DNA from: JBLHGU01 sp047615875
Lineage (GTDB): Bacteria > Pseudomonadota > Gammaproteobacteria > Arenicellales > CAJQKF01
Assembly: GCA_047615875.1 (NCBI GenBank)
Contig: JBLHGU010000199.1
Span: 1-9,507, forward strand
Length of the DNA: 9,507 bases
Reading direction: 5' to 3'
Shown: positions 1 to 6,074 of the stretch, piece after piece
Layout: each line of letters begins with the position of its first letter
Position numbering within the stretch: position 1 is the first letter of the stretch
Program-made: the position numbers and the translations under genes
The notes under the pieces: model-generated
The model's input: only the letters and a program-made list of their open reading frames with translations
Told to the model about the DNA's origin: nothing
The model's database searches: none

Positions 1-825
1 ATTGTTGATGATCTGGGTGCTGTCGCACTCATCGCAATTTTCTATACGGATGCTTTGAGCTATCAGCATTTAGCAATTGCCGGGGTCGTTATGTTGGCGA
101 TGTTGGGTTGCAATATGGCTGGCGTACGAAGACCTTTACCATACCTGCTACTGTTGGTATTCATGTGGTTGGCAATGGAAGGTTCTGGCGTTCACGCAAC
201 GGTAGCCGGAATTCTTGCCGCAATGACCGTGCCAGCCTATACCCGCTTATCCCCCTCACAACTTAGTGGTGTGTTGCGCGGCCAGTTAGATGAGTTCGAT
301 AACCATTATCAGGCAGACCAGAAACTCATGAACAACAAGCAACAGAGCCGTGAGATCTGGCGTTTGCATCATATTCTTGAAGTGGGGATTTCACCATTAC
401 AACGATTGGAAACAGCATTGCACGTGCCAGTCAGTTATTTTGTCATTCCACTGTTTGCTCTGGCGAATTCTGCTATTTTGTTAAATTATGAAGTGATTCA
501 TTCAGCAGAACATAGCCTGGCCGCCCTGGGAGTTTTAGCCGGCCTGACCGTGGGTAAATTGCTCGGCGTCGTTATTCCCACCTGGATTGCCTGGAAAATT
601 GGTCTGGGACGTATGGGGGATGGTGTAACATTACGTCACCTTATAGGTGCAGGTTTGTTAGCTGGCATTGGTTTCACCATGTCAATATTTATTGCAGAGC
701 TGGCTTATTCGGGTGATCACCAGCAGGTGGTTTATTCAAAAATCGCTATACTTTTCGCCACTGTAATTAGTGGACTTGCTGGGTATCTTTGGCTTCGATT
801 TGTTGCGTTGCCCGTAGAAGAGTAA
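1..825 (+). CDS. nhaA: Na+/H+ antiporter NhaA, C-terminal part (5' end outside window)
   Basis: Inner-membrane antiporter that expels Na+ (or Li+) in exchange for protons, for pH and sodium homeostasis. The frame is open from base 1 and gives 274 residues. It begins exactly at the family's hallmark IVDDLGA, whose two aspartates correspond to the ion-binding Asp163/Asp164 of E. coli NhaA. Further on lie VGKLLG, with the lysine matching Lys300, and GIGFTMSIFIAELAY, a conserved late transmembrane segment. Hydrophobic segments fill the rest. A polar stretch at about residues 92-125 (DEFDNHYQADQKL region) is the cytoplasmic loop common in longer NhaA homologues. The visible part is about 45 residues longer than the equivalent E. 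coli part (388-residue protein), mostly through that loop. A TTG at 55 could be mistaken for a start, but coding clearly continues upstream. The gene ends in TAA at 823-825, 63 bases before the next gene. Confidence 0.96.
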   Translation: MVDDLGAVALIAIFYTDALSYQHLAIAGVVMLAMLGCNMAGVRRPLPYLLLLVFMWLAMEGSGVHATVAGILAAMTVPAYTRLSPSQLSGVLRGQLDEFDNHYQADQKLMNNKQQSREIWRLHHILEVGISPLQRLETALHVPVSYFVIPLFALANSAILLNYEVIHSAEHSLAALGVLAGLTVGKLLGVVIPTWIAWKIGLGRMGDGVTLRHLIGAGLLAGIGFTMSIFIAELAYSGDHQQVVYSKIAILFATVISGLAGYLWLRFVALPVEE

Positions 826-843
826 ATTCAGTAAAGTCTGAAT
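826..843 (+). repeat. Small inverted repeat just after nhaA stop
   Basis: ATTCAG (826-831) and CTGAAT (838-843) are perfect inverted 6-base arms around a 6-base loop, starting on the first base after the nhaA stop codon. It could form a weak hairpin at the transcript end. It is AT-rich and has no T-tract behind it, so I do not call it an intrinsic terminator. Confidence 0.3.
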
Positions 844-872
844 AGTTGGGAATTTTAGTGCTCTGTTAGGTC

Positions 873-880
873 AGGAAGGA
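873..880 (+). promoter_or_regulatory. Shine-Dalgarno site deciding a GTG start
   Basis: AGGAAGGA lies 8 bases before the GTG at 889. It is one of the strongest ribosome binding sites in the window and is the reason for preferring the GTG over the downstream ATG codons at 907 and 925. Confidence 0.6.
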
Positions 881-888
881 CTTGCTGG

Positions 889-1968
889 GTGCGTCCTTTA
901 ATAAAAATGTTGCGGGGGCTGCAAATGAAAATATCGAGGTTATTCTCTGTTTTTCAGAGTGGGCTGTTTTTTTGCCTAATGTTCCCGGTTTTGTCCGATT
1001 CCGTCGAGGCGCAGGAATTATTTCGTTGTGAAACCAGTACAAGACAAGTGCATTATCAGGATCAGCCTTGTGGCGATGGGCTTAAAGAACAGGCTGTACA
1101 GCTCGATGAAAGCATAGTGTCTGAGCAAGATTTGCCTGGCTCACGGGGAAATGGCTGGTTATGGCGCGCCGAAAATGCTCGGCGAGTGGTGTATTTAACG
1201 GGTTCCATTCACTTTGGCACCGAGGATATGTATCCACTACCAACCTCGGTTATGAATGCATTTAATCTTTCCCAGGTCTTAATGGTTGAAGCAGACGTCC
1301 GACAATCTGGCACCCCCGAGAAGATCCAGGAGCTTTTAATGCGAGGTGTTCTCAGTGATGGCACCACATTGCAGGAGCGACTGGAAAGCGAAACCTGGAA
1401 GAAATTGCAGGTTACCTTGCTCGAGCTTAATATTCCGGAAACTGTGGTGCTAGGTCAAAAGATATGGCTTGCTGCGCTTACTCTGGGTTCTATAGGAGCT
1501 AATGAAGCCGGATTGGATTCGAGGCTAGGCGTTGATCGACACTTTCTTGAGTTGGCTACTGAAAGCACTATGAGCGTGATAGAGCTGGAAGGCCTGAGCG
1601 ACCAAATAGAAATGCTTGACTCTATGCCGAGCGCTGTCCAAACGGTTTTACTGGAACAAGTTTTGGATGGTGTTCGTGATGGTGGGGCAAAGTATCATGC
1701 TATCAGGGACGCCTGGAAGTCTGGCCAGGTAGACATACTTGAGAAACTGGTGGCACAGGAATTTAGTCATGAGTCGAAGGCAGAGCGCCTTACCGAATTA
1801 TTATTGGCAAAGCGTAACCGGGCAATGGCTCAAACCATTGATGAACAATCAACGGACATTGGAAACTATTTTGTTGTGGTCGGTGCAGCCCATCTTGTCG
1901 GCGAGGATAGTCTGCCGCTTATGCTGGCAGAGAGGGGTTTTTATGTTGAACAAATGGGTGCTAGATAA
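889..1968 (+). CDS. Secreted TraB/GumN-family protein with N-terminal DUF4124-like segment
   Basis: Predicted exported protein of the TraB/GumN (YbaP-like) family, related to the TIKI group, some members of which are proposed metal-dependent proteases. The bacterial members' role is not settled. Visible parts: a signal peptide, with basic start MKISR at residue 13, a hydrophobic core and likely cleavage after VEA (about residue 41); a short DUF4124-like segment (about 43-65) with Cys47 and Cys61 that could pair; then the TraB domain from about residue 90. That domain carries the two family GxxH motifs, GSIH at 105-108 and GAAH at 332-335, and an acidic VEAD at 133-136. The GTG start at 889 has a strong Shine-Dalgarno. 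An ATG at 925 would give a more typical signal peptide and is the main alternative. Zinc genes follow 82 bases downstream, but a Zur-controlled promoter lies between, so shared regulation is unproven. Confidence 0.85.
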   Translation: MRPLIKMLRGLQMKISRLFSVFQSGLFFCLMFPVLSDSVEAQELFRCETSTRQVHYQDQPCGDGLKEQAVQLDESIVSEQDLPGSRGNGWLWRAENARRVVYLTGSIHFGTEDMYPLPTSVMNAFNLSQVLMVEADVRQSGTPEKIQELLMRGVLSDGTTLQERLESETWKKLQVTLLELNIPETVVLGQKIWLAALTLGSIGANEAGLDSRLGVDRHFLELATESTMSVIELEGLSDQIEMLDSMPSAVQTVLLEQVLDGVRDGGAKYHAIRDAWKSGQVDILEKLVAQEFSHESKAERLTELLLAKRNRAMAQTIDEQSTDIGNYFVVVGAAHLVGEDSLPLMLAERGFYVEQMGAR

Positions 1969-2013
1969 CGAGTTGATTGCGATTCTGGCCAGATAAATCC
2001 TTGTAGCAATATT

Positions 2014-2036
2014 AAAGTGTTATAATATAACATTCT
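2014..2036 (+). promoter_or_regulatory. Zur box (zinc-responsive operator)
   Basis: The core GTTATAATATAAC (2019-2031) is a perfect 13-base palindrome. It is identical to the centre of the gammaproteobacterial Zur consensus as I recall it (GAAAT, then GTTATANTATAAC, then ATTTC). The left flank AAAGT and right flank ATTCT match that consensus at most positions. The site sits 14 bases before the znuA start codon and covers the likely -10 element, so zinc-loaded Zur bound here would block RNA polymerase. The regulator is encoded by the second gene of the operon it would control, implying negative autoregulation. Confidence 0.88.
2021..2026 (+). promoter_or_regulatory. Likely -10 element of the znuA-zur-znuCB promoter
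   Basis: A perfect TATAAT lies inside the Zur operator, 24 bases before the znuA ATG. No good -35 hexamer is visible at 16-18 bases. TTGTAG at 2001-2006 has only a 14-base spacer to this hexamer, or 19 bases to the overlapping TATAAC at 2026-2031. The exact start point is therefore uncertain. Confidence 0.55.
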
Positions 2037-2050
2037 CAATTGGACTGAAA

Positions 2051-2965
2051 ATGCTGCTTAAAAACCTAGTGTTTAGGGCTGTAATTGGCTTTTTGTTATT
2101 GTTTAGTGCCAAAGCAACCCTGGCTGTACCGCGAGTTGTGGTGAGTATCTTGCCGATTCACGCGATTGTTTCTGCGATAGGTCAGGATGTTTTTGAACCC
2201 GAACTATTGTTACCTGCAAATTATTCACCACACCAGTATCAGCTTAAACCATCTGATCTGCGAAAGTTAAAAACATCTGACTTATTGTTCTGGATTGGAC
2301 CGCAGTTAGAGGAGTTTTTATTAAGACCATTAACTAATCTGAGCGATGGCCCAGAGCTCATATCTATGATGGAACTTGAAGGATTGCAGACTCTCAAACA
2401 GAGGTCCAACCAACTTGAAAGTGATCATGGGCATAGCGGTCAAGATCCCCATATCTGGCTATCGATTAACAATGCAATTGTAATGGCTCGCGAAATTAGT
2501 ACCCAGTTGAGTCGGGTAGACGCAAGTAATTCAGCAATATATGCCAGCAATCTGTCCAGATTTGAAACCCGTCTTGAGAAGATGAGTCGCGCAATAAATG
2601 CCGATCTAAGCGAAGTGAAAGGGAAGAGTTTTATTACTTATCATGATGCGTTTCAGTATTTCGAAAAGGAATACGGATTACAATCTTCCGGAGTCGTTAT
2701 CAGTTCTGAGGACGTTAGCCCAGGTGCATCCACAATCGCAGAATTGCGAAACAAGATAGCCATGGGCACCGTTTCCTGTGTTTTTTACGAACCACAATAT
2801 TCACGGAAAATAGTAGTTACCCTGGTCGAAGGTAGTTCCGTTGAGGCTGTTCTTATTGATTCTATGGGAGTCGGTGTTTTGCCTGGAGCACAGGCCTATT
2901 ATCAGTTACTGCAGCAAGTGGCTGCAGGTTTTTCATCGTGTTTAAATAATTCCACAGTCCAATGA
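2051..2965 (+). CDS. znuA: Zinc ABC transporter, periplasmic zinc-binding protein ZnuA
   Basis: Periplasmic binding protein (cluster A-1) that captures Zn2+ and delivers it to the ZnuB channel. The signal peptide spans residues 1-25 (LLKNLVFR, hydrophobic core, cleavage after ATLA). Zinc ligands can be assigned: His61 in SPHQYQLKPSD, His134 in DPHIW, His198 in YHDAFQYF, and an acidic residue near Asp270. Cys243 (in CVFYEPQ) and Cys297 match the disulfide pair of E. coli ZnuA. The histidine-rich loop before DPHIW is very short here, only DHGH at 125-128, whereas many ZnuA proteins have a long His/Asp-rich loop. The length of 304 is typical. It is the first gene of the operon, starts 14 bases after the Zur box, and its stop overlaps the start of zur (ATGA). 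Confidence 0.96.
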   Translation: MLLKNLVFRAVIGFLLLFSAKATLAVPRVVVSILPIHAIVSAIGQDVFEPELLLPANYSPHQYQLKPSDLRKLKTSDLLFWIGPQLEEFLLRPLTNLSDGPELISMMELEGLQTLKQRSNQLESDHGHSGQDPHIWLSINNAIVMAREISTQLSRVDASNSAIYASNLSRFETRLEKMSRAINADLSEVKGKSFITYHDAFQYFEKEYGLQSSGVVISSEDVSPGASTIAELRNKIAMGTVSCVFYEPQYSRKIVVTLVEGSSVEAVLIDSMGVGVLPGAQAYYQLLQQVAAGFSSCLNNSTVQ

Positions 2966-3456
2966 GTACCCAGGCTAGCTCCTTTCCACAACCACATCAT
3001 GATCACGCACAGTGTGTGGAAAAGGCGTTACGCGAAGCACTGTCTATGTGCGATTCAAGGGGCACCAAGCTGACTGTAAACAGGCAGCGTGTATTTGAAC
3101 TCATCTGGACCAGCCATTGTCCGGTAACAGCCTATGAACTGTTAGAACAATTGCAAGCGTTGGGTCTGCGAGTGCAAGCACCTATGGTGTATCGCTGCCT
3201 GGAGTTTTTACTGGAACAGGGGCTTATACATCGTGTTGAATCGCTCAATGCATTTGTTGGTTGCTCAAATCCGTCAACTCCTCATGCCGCTGAATTATTG
3301 ATTTGTGAAAAGTGCGGTGTTGCAGCAGAAGCGACCAATGCCAAGATTGATCAAAATCTCGAGCAAACAGCTAAAAACTTGAATTTTACCATCCAGAATT
3401 GTGTGATTGAGTTAAGTGGATTATGCGGTTTCTGTAGCCCTTCACCTGACAAATAA
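2962..3456 (+). CDS. zur: Zinc uptake regulator Zur (Fur family)
   Basis: Zinc-sensing repressor of the Fur family, 164 residues (E. coli Zur 171). The N-terminal winged-helix DNA-binding domain spans about 25-95 (TVNRQRVFELIW, then APMVYRCLEFLLEQGLIHRV). The C-terminal dimerisation domain holds the structural zinc site in two CxxC pairs, Cys115/Cys118 and Cys155/Cys158. The sensory zinc ligands of E. coli Zur (His77, Cys88, His96, Glu111) line up with His90, Cys101, His108 and Glu123. Both sites therefore look intact, which separates it from Fur proper. The N-terminus carries a short histidine cluster, PHHDHAQ at 11-17, ahead of the conserved domain. ATG overlaps the znuA stop by 4 bases without an obvious Shine-Dalgarno, pointing to translational coupling. 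It should repress its own operon through the box at 2014-2036. Confidence 0.94.
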   Translation: MSTQASSFPQPHHDHAQCVEKALREALSMCDSRGTKLTVNRQRVFELIWTSHCPVTAYELLEQLQALGLRVQAPMVYRCLEFLLEQGLIHRVESLNAFVGCSNPSTPHAAELLICEKCGVAAEATNAKIDQNLEQTAKNLNFTIQNCVIELSGLCGFCSPSPDK

Positions 3457-3481
3457 CCTGGTTCGGTATTGCGAATAAATT

Positions 3482-4237
3482 ATGAACACTGGCGAATACC
3501 TGTTACAGCTTGATTCGATAACCTATCGGGCGGGTGGACGAGACATATTGTCCAATGTAAGTCTTACTGTATCCAATGACAAAATTCTCACGGTTATTGG
3601 GCCTAACGGTGCAGGCAAATCAACCCTTGTCAGAGTTATGTTGGGCTTGTTGAAACCACAATCAGGAAAGGTGCGTCGTAAAAAGGGTCTGCGCATTGGT
3701 TATATGCCACAGAGACTGGTAGTGCCGTCGCATATGCCATTAAGTGTGGAGGGTTTTTTGTCCCAGGCTGGCAATGCCGCTGCTCGACCACGGGTCTGTT
3801 CCGAAACGGGTACTGAGCATCTGATCAATCAGTCAATGCAGTCGCTGTCCGGCGGTGAACATCAGCGAGTGCTATTAGCCCGAGCGTTATTACGTGAGCC
3901 AGATGTGATGGTGCTGGATGAGCCGGTACAGGGCGTTGATGTTGGCGGGCAGGCATCCCTGTACCAATTAATCGCTGATATACAACGCCAACGTCAGTGT
4001 GCGGTTGTCATGGTATCGCATGACTTACATCTGGTAATGGCGGCAACCGATGAGGTGGTGTGCCTGAATGGCCACGTTTGTTGTGCCGGACATCCCGAAA
4101 CAGTGAGTAAGCACAGCGCGTTTCACGAACTATTTGGTCCGGAGGTAGAGCGAAGCATGGCCCTCTATACCCACCACCATGACCATGCCCACGATATTCA
4201 CGGTGATGTAGTTAAAGAGCCACACAACCATGGATGA
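3482..4237 (+). CDS. znuC: Zinc ABC transporter ATP-binding protein ZnuC, with histidine-rich tail
   Basis: Cytoplasmic ATPase that powers zinc import through ZnuB. All nucleotide-binding elements are present: Walker A GPNGAGKST (40-48), Q-loop glutamine near 77 (YMPQR), signature LSGGEHQRV (122-130), Walker B VMVLDEP with catalytic Glu147, D-loop near 152 and switch His180 (VSHDL). The core ends near residue 228. It is followed by a tail, 230-251, with eight histidines (HHHDHAHDIH, then HNH near the end), unusual for an ATPase subunit though known in some ZnuC proteins. At 251 residues the length is normal for ZnuC. The gene starts 25 bases after zur with little Shine-Dalgarno and overlaps znuB by 8 bases, so the His tail is encoded right at the junction. 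Confidence 0.95.
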   Translation: MNTGEYLLQLDSITYRAGGRDILSNVSLTVSNDKILTVIGPNGAGKSTLVRVMLGLLKPQSGKVRRKKGLRIGYMPQRLVVPSHMPLSVEGFLSQAGNAAARPRVCSETGTEHLINQSMQSLSGGEHQRVLLARALLREPDVMVLDEPVQGVDVGGQASLYQLIADIQRQRQCAVVMVSHDLHLVMAATDEVVCLNGHVCCAGHPETVSKHSAFHELFGPEVERSMALYTHHHDHAHDIHGDVVKEPHNHG

Positions 4238-5015
4238 TTTCCTTTTACGTGCGCTGATCGCCGGTGGATCACTCGCGGTCGTGTGTGGCTTTCTCGGTGT
4301 ATTTGTTGTTTGGCGTCGCATGGCCTATTTTGGCGATACTGTGGCACACTCGGCTCTGCTGGGTGTGGCTCTGGGTTATCTGTTACAAATAAATACGACG
4401 GTAGCTGTGCTATTGGTTGCCTGTTCTATTGCACTGCTACTGAGTTTGCTCGGACGCCAACAAAGTTGGTCTAGTGATACGTTGCTGGGAATGCTTTCCC
4501 ATTCATCTCTGGCTCTAGGTTTAATTACCCTGTCTCTGATGAGTGTTGTGCCAGTTAGTTTGATGGGATTTTTGTTTGGCGATATTCTGGCGGTTAATGG
4601 TGCGGATATACTGTGGATAACAAGTGGCTGTGGGCTGGTTCTGGTATTGTTAATTCCCATGTGGAAACCACTGATTGCCCTTAGTGTTCATCGCGAATTG
4701 GCGGCAGTCGAAGGGGCCCCGGTTATTATTCTGGAATTAGCCATGACATTGATGGTGGCCATTGTGATTGCCCTGGCAATGAAAATAGTCGGTATTCTTT
4801 TGATCACAGCGTTGTTGATTATTCCAGCTGCCGCGGCCTCTCGTTTTAGTCGCACACCATTTCAGATGGGTTTTATCTCCGCCATTATTGGCGTGCTGTC
4901 GGTGGCTGGTGGACTAACATTGTCATGGTTTCAAGACACACCTGCTGGTGCCTCTATCGTATTGATGGCGTTTGCCATATTTCTTTTGGGTATGGCAACA
5001 CCCTCACGTAACTGA
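4230..5015 (+). CDS. znuB: Zinc ABC transporter membrane permease ZnuB
   Basis: Inner-membrane channel subunit of the zinc importer, ABC-3 (FecCD-like) family, 261 residues, the usual length. It is hydrophobic throughout with roughly eight or more transmembrane segments. Family landmarks are FLGVFVVWRRMAYFGDTVAHS near residues 22-42 and, towards the C-terminus, LAMKIVGILLITALLIIPAA, a well conserved stretch of this family in the region that couples to the ATPase. The ATG overlaps the end of znuC by 8 bases, which favours translational coupling and fixed stoichiometry. The stop TGA at 5013-5015 lies inside the convergent permease gene on the other strand (12-base overlap), and no terminator hairpin is visible between them. 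Confidence 0.95.
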   Translation: MDDFLLRALIAGGSLAVVCGFLGVFVVWRRMAYFGDTVAHSALLGVALGYLLQINTTVAVLLVACSIALLLSLLGRQQSWSSDTLLGMLSHSSLALGLITLSLMSVVPVSLMGFLFGDILAVNGADILWITSGCGLVLVLLIPMWKPLIALSVHRELAAVEGAPVIILELAMTLMVAIVIALAMKIVGILLITALLIIPAAAASRFSRTPFQMGFISAIIGVLSVAGGLTLSWFQDTPAGASIVLMAFAIFLLGMATPSRN

Positions 5016-5897
5016 AGATCGGTTCTCTTTGACAGGAATCAACACTTCGGCAACCGCGGCCGCCAGAATCAAGCTGGCTCCCAACCATTCAATAGCCCCC
5101 ATTAGTTCATTGGTTAAAAGGGCGGCGGTGAGCATAGCCACCGCGACTTCAGACATCATTAATATGCCTACCCTGACCGGTGGCAGGGTGCCAGCCAGTT
5201 TAAATATGACCAGCAAACTAGGTAGCAATATGCAAATGCTGAAGGCGCCTAGCACAATGCCGGCCTCCAGCCACTGCTGAAGATCTGGCGTTTGTGGATT
5301 ATCAAGAATCAGCCATCCTAGTAGCAGCGGAACAATGCTGGCAACGGCAAACTGACAACCGGTGGTGCCCAGTGGTGGCAGGTTCGGATGACGTCTTAGA
5401 ACAACAACAGCAAGTGCCCAACAAACGCCTGACACAAGTGCAAAAATATCACCGATATTAAATGGCACGCTGTGCTCATTGCCCCCACTGAGCATTAGAA
5501 TTAAACCGGCAAAACCACATAGTATAGTTAACCAGCTTTGCCAGGCGGTTGGTTCTCGAAGAATCAAATAGGCAGCCAGCATAGACCAGACTGGTGTCAG
5601 ATAAAAAAGCATGGTGGCACGTATGACACTGGAGTACACCAGCCCCATAGCGTACATGCCAAGCCCAGCGCCACTGAACAGGCCAAATAACAGGCATTGT
5701 TTAATGCAAGGTTTCAGCGCTTTCCACTGCCATGCCATTAACGGCAGGCAAATGAGCAAAGGCCAGGAATTAACTGCGATGACTGACCAATGGCCAACCA
5801 CGCCAAGACTTTCAACATGCCTTAGTGGTAACCACAACAATCCCCATACTGATGCTGCCAGTAATAGAATTCCGCTATTGATTGTTTGTGATTGCAT
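5004..5897 (-). CDS. EamA/DMT-superfamily permease (10-TM type), substrate unknown
   Basis: Inner-membrane protein of the drug/metabolite transporter superfamily (two EamA repeats), 297 residues, the usual length. The first repeat starts with ILLLAASVWGLLWLPLRHV (about 10-28), a characteristic N-terminal helix. It continues through the segment with TMLFYLTPVWSMLAAYLILRE (about 95-115), where the proline and glutamate are typical. The second repeat begins near residue 148 (IGDIFALVSGVCWALAVVVLRR) and ends with LGASLILAAAVAEVL. Members export amino acids, metabolites or drugs, and nothing here narrows the substrate. It is transcribed away from the MttB-like gene and converges on znuB. A plausible promoter lies at 5918-5947. 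ATG start at 5897; Shine-Dalgarno weak. It may be unrelated to zinc. Confidence 0.9.
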   Translation of the reverse strand: MQSQTINSGILLLAASVWGLLWLPLRHVESLGVVGHWSVIAVNSWPLLICLPLMAWQWKALKPCIKQCLLFGLFSGAGLGMYAMGLVYSSVIRATMLFYLTPVWSMLAAYLILREPTAWQSWLTILCGFAGLILMLSGGNEHSVPFNIGDIFALVSGVCWALAVVVLRRHPNLPPLGTTGCQFAVASIVPLLLGWLILDNPQTPDLQQWLEAGIVLGAFSICILLPSLLVIFKLAGTLPPVRVGILMMSEVAVAMLTAALLTNELMGAIEWLGASLILAAAVAEVLIPVKENRSSVT

Positions 5898-5917
5898 TGC
5901 TGCGTACTTTACCGAGG

Positions 5918-5947
5918 ATTACAGTTTTAAGCAGATTGCAATGTTAA
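5918..5947 (-). promoter_or_regulatory. Candidate sigma70-type promoter for the DMT permease
   Basis: Read on the minus strand, TTAACA (-35-like, 5947-5942) and TGTAAT (-10-like, 5923-5918) each differ from consensus at one position and are 18 bases apart. They end 20 bases before the ATG at 5897, which would leave a very short leader. This is a match by eye only. Confidence 0.4.
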
Positions 5948-5978
5948 CAGTATTTTGTTTCTCCCCTGTCCTTAACAT
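5941..5978. repeat. Imperfect inverted repeat between divergent genes
   Basis: ATGTTAACAG (5941-5950) is mirrored by CTGTCCTTAACAT (5966-5978): both halves of the arm match (CTGT and TAACAT) with three extra bases in between. The left arm contains the candidate -35 of the minus-strand permease. It could be an operator for a regulator of the divergent genes, or chance. The rest of the 177-base gap holds nothing else I can name. TAGAAT at 6040-6045 resembles a -10 for the MttB-like gene but has no matching -35. Confidence 0.25.
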
Positions 5979-6074
5979 CGTGTCGCAAGTTTCTGAAAAA
6001 GTGACGATTGGCTGCAAAAGTAGTAGAGCAACTCGTGCCTAGAATGAATGCCAACTAAATAGGCCTTTATAGTT

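Noticed and set aside
55..57. TTG at 55 as the start of a short NhaA-like gene
   Set aside because: The frame is open from base 1, and the residues before the TTG are the conserved IVDDLGA core of NhaA, so the gene is simply cut by the window edge.
826..843. Hairpin after nhaA as an intrinsic terminator
   Set aside because: The arms are only six bases and AT-rich, and no T-run follows.
1739..1996. Open frame of 85 codons on the plus strand overlapping the end of the TraB-like gene
   Set aside because: It lies almost entirely inside a well-supported gene in another frame, and its sequence is Trp- and Arg-rich without any domain.
4130..4660. Minus-strand open frames within znuC and znuB
   Set aside because: These are shadows of strongly supported zinc transporter genes, with no plausible start signal or protein features.
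5611..6042. Open frame of 143 codons on the plus strand
   Set aside because: It is antisense to the DMT permease for most of its length, has no recognisable protein features, and its translation is rich in Thr, Asn and Pro as expected of a shadow frame.
6060..6062. In-frame TAG shortly before the MttB-like ATG, suggestive because the family is known for amber-encoded pyrrolysine
   Set aside because: It lies upstream of the start codon, not within the conserved domain, and the frame before it does not resemble MttB. The coding frame itself has no internal stop, so there is no case for pyrrolysine.
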